A DNA stretch of 8,962 bases from TMED108 sp964386795 (lineage in GTDB: Bacteria > Fidelibacterota > Marinisomatia > Marinisomatales > TCS55). The position numbers and the translations under genes are program-made. The stretch lies in the NCBI GenBank assembly GCA_964386795.1, contig CAYLUE010000055.1, forward strand, positions 1 to 8,962. The letters run 5' to 3'. The notes beneath the pieces were generated by a model. It did no database searches, had not been told where the DNA came from, and saw nothing but the letters and a program-made list of their open reading frames with translations. Positions 1 to 6,534 of this stretch are shown here, piece by piece. Position 1 is the stretch's first letter. The number at the start of each line of letters is the position of its first letter.

Positions 1-101
1 ATGTCAATAGTTACATTTGCCTGGATGGAGTTTGGTTGCTTTGTGTTGCAGGATGAAACACAAAACAGTACGCTTAAGAATATTATTGAGAAATTCTTCA
101 T
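1..101 (-). CDS. Lipoprotein, N-terminal fragment (runs off left edge)
   Basis: The reverse strand reads ATG at 101-99 and stays open for 33 codons to the window edge, giving MKNFSIIFLSVLFCVSSC followed by a polar stretch (NTKQPNSIQANVTID). This is a typical Bacteroidota lipoprotein leader: short basic n-region, hydrophobic core at residues 4-16 and a lipobox VSSC with the acylated Cys at residue 18. The mature protein should be anchored to a membrane by lipid; too little is present to name a family. The gene is divergent from the lipoprotein gene starting at 193 and shares the 91-bp intergenic region with it. A 35-codon plus-strand frame (1-108) covers the same bases but has no recognisable features, so I prefer the minus-strand reading. 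Confidence 0.8.
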   Translation of the reverse strand, partial: MKNFSIIFLSVLFCVSSCNTKQPNSIQANVTID

Positions 102-157
102 ATTCTAATCTACAATTATTAAAAAATAATAAATGAAAATTGTAAAATAATTTGTAA

Positions 158-165
158 TAAATTCG
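158..165 (+). promoter_or_regulatory. Possible -7 element (TAAATTCG) for the small lipoprotein gene
   Basis: TAAATTCG matches the Bacteroidota -7 consensus TAnnTTTG at all but one defined base. The nearest upstream TTG (140-142) is only 15 nt away instead of about 19, so the -33 part is weak. Transcription would start near 170-173, giving a leader of about 20 nt. No ribosome-binding site is visible before the ATG at 193, only an A-rich tract. Confidence 0.3.
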
Positions 166-192
166 CATTATAAAAATATTAAAGTAAAAAAA

Positions 193-570
193 ATGAAGAA
201 TTTTTATTTGATACTTATCTCTTTCATCATGTTTTCATGCAATGATGATAGTGGTCTAATTAAGGAACCTATTTCCAATACTTTTTTGGGAAAACTTGTA
301 AAAAAGGGTATTTGTATGAATTATGTAATTCAAGTGAATGAATCAGATTTTCCTCAGGATATGATAGAGAAAAAATGGACTGATGAATCCTCAAACAAGG
401 AATACAAAAACGTATTTAGATTAGAGAGTATTTGTGATTTTCCTGAAAGTATTAAAGAAAACGATTCTTTCAATTTTGTTATTGATAATGACAAAGAGAA
501 CCTTTGCGCTGTATGTTACGCCTACACACCAACACCTGATAAATCTGTTAATATTACTGTACTAGATTAA
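193..570 (+). CDS. Small Cys-rich lipoprotein of unknown function
   Basis: A 125-residue protein with a lipoprotein signal (MKNFYLILISFIMFSC; acylated Cys at residue 16), so it is expected to be exported and lipid-anchored. I do not recognise a named family. The mature part is about 110 residues and looks like a small beta-rich domain, with alternating segments such as MNYVIQV, FNFVID and VNITVLD. Apart from the lipobox Cys it has four cysteines: C41, C81 and a CxxC pair C105/C108 near the C-terminus, which could form disulfides or bind a metal. The start is fixed by the signal peptide. It is a single gene, divergent from the lipoprotein at 1-101 and separated by 206 bp from the operon starting at 777. 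The two divergent lipoproteins both begin MKNF, but this may only reflect common signal-peptide composition. Confidence 0.85.
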   Translation: MKNFYLILISFIMFSCNDDSGLIKEPISNTFLGKLVKKGICMNYVIQVNESDFPQDMIEKKWTDESSNKEYKNVFRLESICDFPESIKENDSFNFVIDNDKENLCAVCYAYTPTPDKSVNITVLD

Positions 571-578
571 AAGATTAT

Positions 579-594
579 TTAATTAGTCAATTAA
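579..594 (+). terminator. Weak AT hairpin after the small lipoprotein gene
   Basis: TTAATT-AGTC-AATTAA forms a perfect 6-bp stem with a 4-nt loop, 9 nt after the stop codon. The stem is entirely A/T and no clear U-run follows, so it is at best a weak terminator. The rest of 571-701 is AT-rich and shows nothing else I can support; another 5-bp stem (AAGGA/TCCTT, about 641-657) is equally weak. Confidence 0.2.
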
Positions 595-701
595 TGTTAA
601 GTCTATACATTTTGAATATTGGTATTTTATGATCTTGGATAAGGATTCTATTTCCTTCTATCTAGGTTTATATTAATCTTTAAAAAAAAATTATATCAAA
701 A

Positions 702-732
702 TTTGTTTTATTTAAAAATAAAAATATATTTG
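702..732 (+). promoter_or_regulatory. Bacteroidota-type promoter of the barrel-padR-pspC-hydrolase operon
   Basis: TTTG (702-705), a spacer of exactly 19 nt, then TATATTTG (725-732). This is a full match to the primary sigma-factor promoter of Bacteroidota (-33 TTTG, -7 TAnnTTTG). Transcription should start about 5-9 nt downstream, near 737-741, leaving a leader of about 36-40 nt before the ATG at 777. It is the best promoter in the window and the only clear one for the four genes up to 6534. Confidence 0.8.
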
Positions 733-733
733 C

Positions 734-767
734 GGTACTTTGTATAACATAGTACCTTGTATAATAT
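734..767 (+). repeat. Two 17-bp tandem repeats with an embedded dyad; candidate PadR operator
   Basis: Unit 1 is GGTACTTTGTATAACAT (734-750) and unit 2 is AGTACCTTGTATAATAT (751-767), identical at 14 of 17 positions. The first 23 bases also contain a perfect inverted repeat, GGTACT (734-739), 11 nt, AGTACC (751-756). The element starts 2 nt after the -7 box and covers the expected transcription start and most of the leader, which is where a repressor would block initiation. The PadR gene lies in the same operon, so autoregulation is the natural inference. The operator described for other PadR proteins (ATGT-N8-ACAT) is not present with that spacing, so assignment to PadR rests on position and symmetry only. 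Confidence 0.55.
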
Positions 768-776
768 AATAGTCTC

Positions 777-2969
777 ATGAAAAACCTTTTCAAAAAAATA
801 TTTTTAAATGTATTTCTATTACCATTTTTTTCATTTGCAACAGTAACAACAAAGCTTGGAGATAAAATAAAAGTTGATGGAATAATTGAATCTAAAGAGT
901 GGGAAGGAGCTCAAAGTTTTGATATAAAATATGAGTATGAACCAGGATATAACACTCTCCCCCCTTTTAAAACCACAGCTTACGTTACCTACTCTGACAC
1001 TAAACTCTATGTAGCTTTCGATGCTAAAATAGAGGATATTAAATATTTAAGAGCTTCAATAAGGGAAAGAGATACTGGATTTATGGATGATTGGGTAGGT
1101 ATTGCTCTTGATACGTATGGTGATAATAGATCACTAATTATTATTGGATCTAATGCATATGGTAGTCAAATCGATCTTAAGGAAACTTTGGGTTCTGATG
1201 GTGATATAAGTTATAATATAAACTACGAAACAAAAGGGGTTATTGGTGAAGATGGTTATGTGGTGGAAATGGCCATTCCTTTTTCTGAGTTACAATATGA
1301 AAAAAAAGACATTTTAAAATGGAAAGCTTCATTCATAAGACATTCTTGGAAGGAAAGTAGAATTAATGCCTCAAGTAATAAATTTGATAGGGGTAATGAT
1401 TGTATTCCTTGTCAGATTGATACATATATTGAGCTCGAAGGTGTTAATCCTAAAAAACGTTTAGAATTTCTTCCCTATGTAAGTGGTAATTACGTAGGTA
1501 GCTCTGATGGATATAAAATTAGTTATGATAAGCCTAACTTTAAAGCTGGATTAAGCGCAAGGTATGATTTTTCTAGCTCTACTGCTCTAGATTTTACCAT
1601 AAATCCTGATTTTTCACAGGTAGAGGCTGATGTGACAAGAATCAACATTAACTCTCCTTTTGCTGTAAACTATCCTGAGAGAAGACCTTTTTTTAATGAA
1701 GGAAATGATATTTTAAGTTCTTATGGAGATGCTGTATATACTCGCTCTATAAACAATCCAATTTTTGCATCCAAACTAGTAAATCAAGGATCTAAACAAA
1801 GGGTGTATTTCCTTACTTCTTACGATAGGGATACACCCTATTTAGTTCCTGGAGAGAACAGATCTTACTTTGGTAAGGGTGAGGGGAGTTTTGGTAACAT
1901 CCTTCGTTACCAGAGAACTTTTGAAAACGGATCGAATGTAGGTTTTCTGTCTACCAATAGATTTTATAATGGAGGGGGTATGGGAAATATGTTTGGAGTG
2001 GATGCTAAAATTAGATTTAATAAAACCTATAATTTAGATTTTGTGTATGGTAATAGTTTTTCAGAAGAACCAAATAAAGATTGGATGTCAAGTTCAGATG
2101 TTATTGAAGGTAAAACGGTGGCGCTTGATGGAGAAAAATTTTCTGGTAATGCACTTTCAATAGGATTTAATAGAATTTCTGAACATTGGGCTACAAGTAT
2201 TGATTATGATCAATTATCTCCACTTTTTAGAGCTGATATGGGTTTTATTACTCAGAATAATTTTAGAGAGTTTTCTTTTGAACAAAGCTACTTTAATCGA
2301 AGAGATAAAAAGGTTACCAATTATTTTGCAAAGATAGAGACAGAGATACGCTATAATTCTAGTGGAAAATTAAAAAGAGTACATTTATTGCCTATTTATT
2401 CTATGAGTTTTAAAAATGGATTTTCTTTTGATTACGCATATAGCTATAATGTATTTGAAGAGTACAATGAAGATGAATTTAAAAATTTTGCTACCAATTT
2501 TATTGCTTTTAGATATACTCCAACTGAAAAAATTTCAATTTTTTCTAGAAATCTCATTGGAAGATCAATTGCATATAATATAAGTAACCCTGAGATTGGA
2601 AAAAGGATGAGATTAAATTTATCTATCAATTATAGGCCAAATGATAAATTGAGTTTTTCCCCATCTATTAGCTCAGAATCTATGAAATACATGGGTTCAA
2701 ATGAAAAAATTTATTCGGGCTACATATTTAGACTTAATTCGAAATACCAATTCTCAAATGATCTTTCATTTAAGTTAGTTACAGAATATAATGATTTTAA
2801 TAGTTTGCTATTTATGCAGCCTCTCTTGAAATGGAATCCTAATCCATCGACAGTATTTTATATAGGCGGAAATACTCAAATTAATTATTTTAAGGATAAT
2901 GATGATAGATGGGCAACTGATAACTCTCAGTTATTTTTAAAATTGCAATATTTGTTTAAAATAAATTAA
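777..2969 (+). CDS. CBM9-like/DUF5916-type outer-membrane beta-barrel protein
   Basis: A 730-residue exported protein. Residues 1-21 are a signal peptide (basic start, hydrophobic core, FSFA before the mature chain). Residues about 25-225 form a domain like carbohydrate-binding family 9 (VDGIIESKEW at 33-42, LYVAF near 77-81, DDWVGIALDTYGDNR at 104-118, YVVEMAIPFSEL at 161-172). From about 228 to the end the alternating aromatic/polar pattern indicates a many-stranded outer-membrane barrel, with the family hallmark NPDFSQVEAD (276-285) followed by PERRPFFNEG (300-309). The chain ends in an aromatic-rich strand (LKLQYLFKIN), as outer-membrane barrels do. Family members are widespread but without an established function; ligand uptake or recognition is only inferred. 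A CxxC pair (C209/C212) lies at the junction of the two parts and is absent from the paralogue at 6531-8741. First gene of the operon, 4 nt before padR. The ATG at 777 has no Shine-Dalgarno sequence. Confidence 0.85.
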   Translation: MKNLFKKIFLNVFLLPFFSFATVTTKLGDKIKVDGIIESKEWEGAQSFDIKYEYEPGYNTLPPFKTTAYVTYSDTKLYVAFDAKIEDIKYLRASIRERDTGFMDDWVGIALDTYGDNRSLIIIGSNAYGSQIDLKETLGSDGDISYNINYETKGVIGEDGYVVEMAIPFSELQYEKKDILKWKASFIRHSWKESRINASSNKFDRGNDCIPCQIDTYIELEGVNPKKRLEFLPYVSGNYVGSSDGYKISYDKPNFKAGLSARYDFSSSTALDFTINPDFSQVEADVTRININSPFAVNYPERRPFFNEGNDILSSYGDAVYTRSINNPIFASKLVNQGSKQRVYFLTSYDRDTPYLVPGENRSYFGKGEGSFGNILRYQRTFENGSNVGFLSTNRFYNGGGMGNMFGVDAKIRFNKTYNLDFVYGNSFSEEPNKDWMSSSDVIEGKTVALDGEKFSGNALSIGFNRISEHWATSIDYDQLSPLFRADMGFITQNNFREFSFEQSYFNRRDKKVTNYFAKIETEIRYNSSGKLKRVHLLPIYSMSFKNGFSFDYAYSYNVFEEYNEDEFKNFATNFIAFRYTPTEKISIFSRNLIGRSIAYNISNPEIGKRMRLNLSINYRPNDKLSFSPSISSESMKYMGSNEKIYSGYIFRLNSKYQFSNDLSFKLVTEYNDFNSLLFMQPLLKWNPNPSTVFYIGGNTQINYFKDNDDRWATDNSQLFLKLQYLFKIN

Positions 2970-2973
2970 TCAC

Positions 2974-3309
2974 TTGAGTACAGAGAATTTTAACATACAG
3001 ATAAGAAAAGGAGTACTAGAATTTTGTGTAATACAAATTATATCTAGGGGAGAGGTATATACTTCTAATATTCTAGAGGAATTAAGAAATTCAAAAATAA
3101 TTGTCGTTGAGGGTACTCTTTATCCATTACTTAATAGATTGAAAACATTAGGTTTTGTAGATTATAATTGGAAAGAATCTTCTCAAGGACCTCCTAGAAA
3201 GTATTATTCTCTTACAGATTCTGGAAAAAAACATATGAAGGAATTAGCTGTTTCTTGGAAGGAAATTGATAATTCAGTAAAAAAAATAATTAAATCAAAA
3301 TTAAAATAA
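2974..3309 (+). CDS. PadR-family transcriptional repressor (TTG start)
   Basis: A 111-residue winged-helix regulator of the short PadR type. Residues about 10-90 carry the family pattern: RKGVLEFCVIQIISRGEVYTSNILEEL (11-37) covers the first helices, EGTLYPLLNRLKTLG (46-60) is the recognition-helix region and GPPRKYYSLTDSGKK (72-86) is the wing and following helix. Such proteins bind DNA as dimers and usually repress genes of envelope or drug stress, releasing DNA when a hydrophobic ligand binds. The start is TTG at 2974: an in-frame stop lies at 2962-2964 with no ATG between, and this start gives the N-terminal length usual for the family. It lies 4 nt after the barrel gene, and its TAA overlaps the next ATG by one base (TAATG), suggesting translational coupling. 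The likely target is the repeat at 734-767. Confidence 0.93.
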   Translation: MSTENFNIQIRKGVLEFCVIQIISRGEVYTSNILEELRNSKIIVVEGTLYPLLNRLKTLGFVDYNWKESSQGPPRKYYSLTDSGKKHMKELAVSWKEIDNSVKKIIKSKLK

Positions 3310-5381
3310 TGAATAAGACATTTAACATAAACATAGGTGGAACAGTTTTCAACGTAGATGAAGATGCTTATGAGCTATTACATAAATACTTAGAATCGAT
3401 TAAATTATATTTTTCAAAAATAGATAAGGATGGTGAAATAATTTTTGACATCGAATCAAGGATAGCAGAAAATTTTCTATCAAAACTTTCTAACAAAAAC
3501 ATCTCAATTTCATTATCAGATGTAAAGAATATTATCAAAATAATGGGCACATTGGATGACTTTAAAGAGATTTATGATGATGAAAGTAAAGAAGAAGAGA
3601 CTTTTTTTTCAAATGGCAAAGATTCTAAAAGATTAAATAGAGATACTAGTGATAAAGTAATTGCAGGAGTCGCTTCAGGGATTAGTAATTACTTTCAGGT
3701 TGACCCAATAATTATTAGAATTATATTCCTAGCTTCTCTTTTTGTTGGTGGTTTTGGATTCTTTGCATATATAATTTGTTGGATTGGCATCCCAGCTAAA
3801 GATGGTTCTGATCAAACAATAACTAAAAGATATTACAGGGATATAGATGATAAAGTCATAGGAGGAGTTGCAATGGGAATTGCAAAATATTTAAGTGTAG
3901 ATGTATCAATAATAAGAATATTATTTATTGTAAGTATATTTTTTGGTGGTTTTGGTATAATAGTTTACTTCATTTTATGGTTCATTACACCTGAAGCTAG
4001 AACTGTGGGTGAAAAAATGAGCATGACGGGCTATGCTGTAACCCTTGAAAATGTAGAAAAATTTATTAAGGAAAAAATTAATCCAGAGAATAAAGAAGAG
4101 AATATTTTTATGAAAATCATCTTATTTCCCTTCAGGTTAATCGGACCCTTACTAAATGGTTTTATAAAGCTTATAGTGCCTATAATTAGGATTTTGTTAA
4201 GCTTTATTCTTTTTGGATTTTCTGTAGCGATAATAGTACTGACTGTATTTTTTGCTTTGAATCAACTAGAAATAATTGATCATATACCTGCACATATAAT
4301 TGGAAGAATTCAAGATATTGATTTTCAGTTAGACGGAATAAATTTAGCTGTCATTTTTAATGAAATTCCATTTGCTATTATATGCAGTATTTACTTAAAC
4401 TTATTTTTAACTTTAACTATAATAATCATGATGATTACTAAATTTTTATTTAATAGAGAACTAACTAAACTACCAATATCTATAACGATATTTTTTGTTT
4501 GGTTATTCACCACTTTATTTAATCTGATTGCACTTCCAGTTATAGCTGAGAAGTGGCATGATGATGGTCTCATAGATGAGTGGATAGAAACAGGAGTAAT
4601 TGAAAATTACAGTAAATCCCAGACTTATACTAAAACGTTTGACATAAAAGATTTTGAAGCTGTAAAAATTAGTATACCAGCAAATGTTGTAATAAAAGAA
4701 TCTGATAAATTCTCTGTTACGATAGATGCGACAGAAAAAGAATTTAAAAATTTACTAGTTGAAAGTTCTTGGGAAGGTGATATGTTAAAAATTTATTCTG
4801 ACAGAACTAATTGGAGATGGAATGATTGGAAGGGTAGTGATAAAACATCAATTGTTATAGAAATGCCCAATATTAATACTTTGCACGCTTCTGCAGCTAG
4901 TAATACTGACATAGAATTTTCAGTTATAGAAGATCTAACCATTAAATTAAGCGGAGCTTCAGATCTAGATCTGAATTCAGATGTTTCTAATTTAAATGCT
5001 AGTGTTTCTGGAGCTTCTGATATTAATATTGAAGGAAATATTATCAATTCAATTATTAAAATGTCTGGTGCCTCTGAAGTTGATATAGAAGGTGAAGGTG
5101 ATAACTTAGTTTTAAGACTTAGTGGAGCTTCTACCTTTAATGGGAGAGAGTTTAAAGTAAGTTTAATTTCATTAATTGGGTCGGGGGCATCAACTGCTCA
5201 TATTAACTCAACAGATAAAATTAGTGTTGATGCTTCTTCTGCAAGTAGAATTTTTCATTATGGAACTGGAAGTATAGATGATTTTGATTTATCATCATCG
5301 GCATCATTTAAAAGTATTGAAGTCCTAATGGAGGTTCCACCTACTGAACAACCACCTCTAACACCTGTTTTTCAGCAGTAA
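3309..5381 (+). CDS. Membrane protein with two PspC domains and a C-terminal DUF2807 beta-solenoid
   Basis: 690 residues. Residues 1-100 are a soluble N-terminal region (MNKTFNINIGGTVFNVDEDAYELL) typical of Bacteroidota PspC proteins. Two tandem PspC domains follow, at about 108-164 (RDTSDKVIAGVASGISNYF) and 175-231 (RDIDDKVIGGVAMGIAKYL), each ending in a hydrophobic helix (about 134-161 and 200-227). Three more membrane helices lie near 286-316, 352-378 and 388-412. Residues about 440-672 are a DUF2807 (head GIN-type) domain: a beta-solenoid with an S-x-A-S ladder repeating about every 19 residues. The C-terminus is proline-rich (VPPTEQPPLTP). PspC in phage-shock systems responds to inner-membrane stress; the role of this fused form is unknown, but the solenoid is probably outside the cytoplasm. 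PadR beside PspC/DUF2807 is a pairing known in this phylum and suggests PadR controls it. It overlaps padR by one base and ends 10 nt before the hydrolase gene. Confidence 0.9.
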   Translation: MNKTFNINIGGTVFNVDEDAYELLHKYLESIKLYFSKIDKDGEIIFDIESRIAENFLSKLSNKNISISLSDVKNIIKIMGTLDDFKEIYDDESKEEETFFSNGKDSKRLNRDTSDKVIAGVASGISNYFQVDPIIIRIIFLASLFVGGFGFFAYIICWIGIPAKDGSDQTITKRYYRDIDDKVIGGVAMGIAKYLSVDVSIIRILFIVSIFFGGFGIIVYFILWFITPEARTVGEKMSMTGYAVTLENVEKFIKEKINPENKEENIFMKIILFPFRLIGPLLNGFIKLIVPIIRILLSFILFGFSVAIIVLTVFFALNQLEIIDHIPAHIIGRIQDIDFQLDGINLAVIFNEIPFAIICSIYLNLFLTLTIIIMMITKFLFNRELTKLPISITIFFVWLFTTLFNLIALPVIAEKWHDDGLIDEWIETGVIENYSKSQTYTKTFDIKDFEAVKISIPANVVIKESDKFSVTIDATEKEFKNLLVESSWEGDMLKIYSDRTNWRWNDWKGSDKTSIVIEMPNINTLHASAASNTDIEFSVIEDLTIKLSGASDLDLNSDVSNLNASVSGASDINIEGNIINSIIKMSGASEVDIEGEGDNLVLRLSGASTFNGREFKVSLISLIGSGASTAHINSTDKISVDASSASRIFHYGTGSIDDFDLSSSASFKSIEVLMEVPPTEQPPLTPVFQQ
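4958..4975. repeat. 18-bp perfect palindrome inside the DUF2807 coding region
   Basis: TTCAGATCTAGATCTGAA is self-complementary over 18 bp. It encodes the repeat residues SDLDL after the SGA of one solenoid rung, using the two similar codon pairs GAT-CTA and GAT-CTG. It may simply result from this coding repetition. Confidence 0.6.
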
Positions 5382-5391
5382 AAAACATAGA

Positions 5392-6534
5392 ATGAATCTG
5401 AAAATAAAGTTAGTATTATTAGCCCTAATTGTTCTCTCTTTTAGTAGTTATAAACAAAAAGAGAAATCATTAACAAATTCTAAATCAAATCAGTACTCTA
5501 AATTCATTTCTGAAATGAAATCAAAAGGAATTACAACTGGCAATATTTTGGTTTATGAAAACGGAGAAATTGTTTTCCAAAGTTCAGATGGCTTGAGGTC
5601 TATTGACCCCATAGATTCTTTAAGCTTAGACTCTCAATTTCGTTTAGCATCAGTTAGTAAGCAATTCACTGGTGCAGCTATAATGAAGCTGAAACAAGCA
5701 GGTAGTATAGACTATGACCAAAGAGTCAAGACTATATTAACGGATTTCCCTCACGATAAGATTACAATAAAACATTTACTACATCATACCTCTGGAATTG
5801 CCGATTACATAAAAATAATAAATAAAAATTTTGTTCCTCAAGAATCTGCTAGACGTTATATTCTTGGTAATAACGAAATCTTAGAAATATTTTATGATAC
5901 TAATCCAAAGCTTAATTTTCAGCCTGGAGAAAAATTTGAATACAGCAATACGGGGTATCTGGTATTAGCCTCAATCGTAGAAAAAGTTTCAAATAAACAC
6001 TTTCGAGATTTTTTAAAAGAGAATATTTTTGAACCTATTGGTATGAGTCATACAACACTCTACAATTATCAAGAAAGTGATGATTCTAATATGTCTGACC
6101 GTGTATTTGGTTATAAAAAAAGAAAAAAAGAATACATGCTAAATGACTATCATCTTGTTAATGATGTGAGAGGAGACGGAGGAATATATTCTACATTAAA
6201 TGACTTATACAAGTGGAATATGGCACTTGTAAATTATAAAGTTCTTCCAAAAGAATATCTAGATGAAGCTTGGTCTAGTGGTACGCTTAATAATGGTAAA
6301 AAGACTAATTATGGCTTTGGATGGTCACTTGGAGACAAAACAAAACCTAAAGCAGTATCTCATTCTGGTGGATGGGTAGGATTTGTAACTTATTTATATA
6401 ATGAAATTGAGACTAAAAGTGGCTATGTTATTCTTACCAATAACAGTATTGGTGATTTATCTGATATTAAAAAAGCCATTGATAGTATAAGAGCAGATGT
6501 CCCTTACGTTTTGCCAAAAAATGGAAGAGATTAA
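5392..6534 (+). CDS. Exported serine hydrolase, beta-lactamase/class C penicillin-binding fold
   Basis: 380 residues with an N-terminal export signal (residues 1-20). The catalytic signatures of family PF00144 are intact: S87-V-S-K90 (nucleophile and general base, in RLASVSKQFTGAA), Y184-S-N186 (in FEYSNTGYLVLASIVEKVS) and H324-S-G326 in place of KTG (SHSGGWVGF). LLHHTSGIADY (129-139) and RGDGGIYST (260-268) are further family landmarks. The family includes class C beta-lactamases, D-Ala-D-Ala peptidases, D-aminopeptidases and esterases; the HSG third motif points away from classical beta-lactamases towards esterase or peptidase activity, but the substrate cannot be told. The signal peptide ends LSFSSYKQK, which looks like a lipobox with Tyr (TAT) where a lipidated Cys (TGT) would be. 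It lies 10 nt after the PspC gene, so it is probably co-transcribed, and its stop overlaps that of the convergent gene. Confidence 0.92.
   Translation: MNLKIKLVLLALIVLSFSSYKQKEKSLTNSKSNQYSKFISEMKSKGITTGNILVYENGEIVFQSSDGLRSIDPIDSLSLDSQFRLASVSKQFTGAAIMKLKQAGSIDYDQRVKTILTDFPHDKITIKHLLHHTSGIADYIKIINKNFVPQESARRYILGNNEILEIFYDTNPKLNFQPGEKFEYSNTGYLVLASIVEKVSNKHFRDFLKENIFEPIGMSHTTLYNYQESDDSNMSDRVFGYKKRKKEYMLNDYHLVNDVRGDGGIYSTLNDLYKWNMALVNYKVLPKEYLDEAWSSGTLNNGKKTNYGFGWSLGDKTKPKAVSHSGGWVGFVTYLYNEIETKSGYVILTNNSIGDLSDIKKAIDSIRADVPYVLPKNGRD

Noticed and set aside
1..108. 35-codon plus-strand frame beginning with ATG at base 1
   Set aside because: It has no recognisable signal or domain, while the opposite strand over the same bases encodes a textbook lipoprotein leader with a VSSC lipobox.
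111..144. TACAATT-N20-AATTGTA dyad in the region between the two divergent lipoprotein genes
   Set aside because: The arms are nearly all A/T in a region over 80% A/T, so it is too likely by chance to call an operator.
1800..1839. 9-bp inverted repeat (GGGTGTAT arms extended by one base, 22-nt loop) inside the operon's barrel gene
   Set aside because: Arms of this length at this distance are expected about once by chance in 9 kb, and it lies in well-formed coding sequence without other support.
2444..2629. Minus-strand open frame opposite the barrel gene
   Set aside because: It is antisense to a gene with clear family motifs and has no start context or domain; the same holds for the minus-strand frames at 3368-3550, 4391-4573 and 4793-5047.
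5392..6534. Calling the hydrolase an antibiotic-resistance beta-lactamase
   Set aside because: The fold and SxxK/YxN motifs are shared by esterases and peptidases, and the third motif is HSG rather than KTG, so resistance cannot be claimed.
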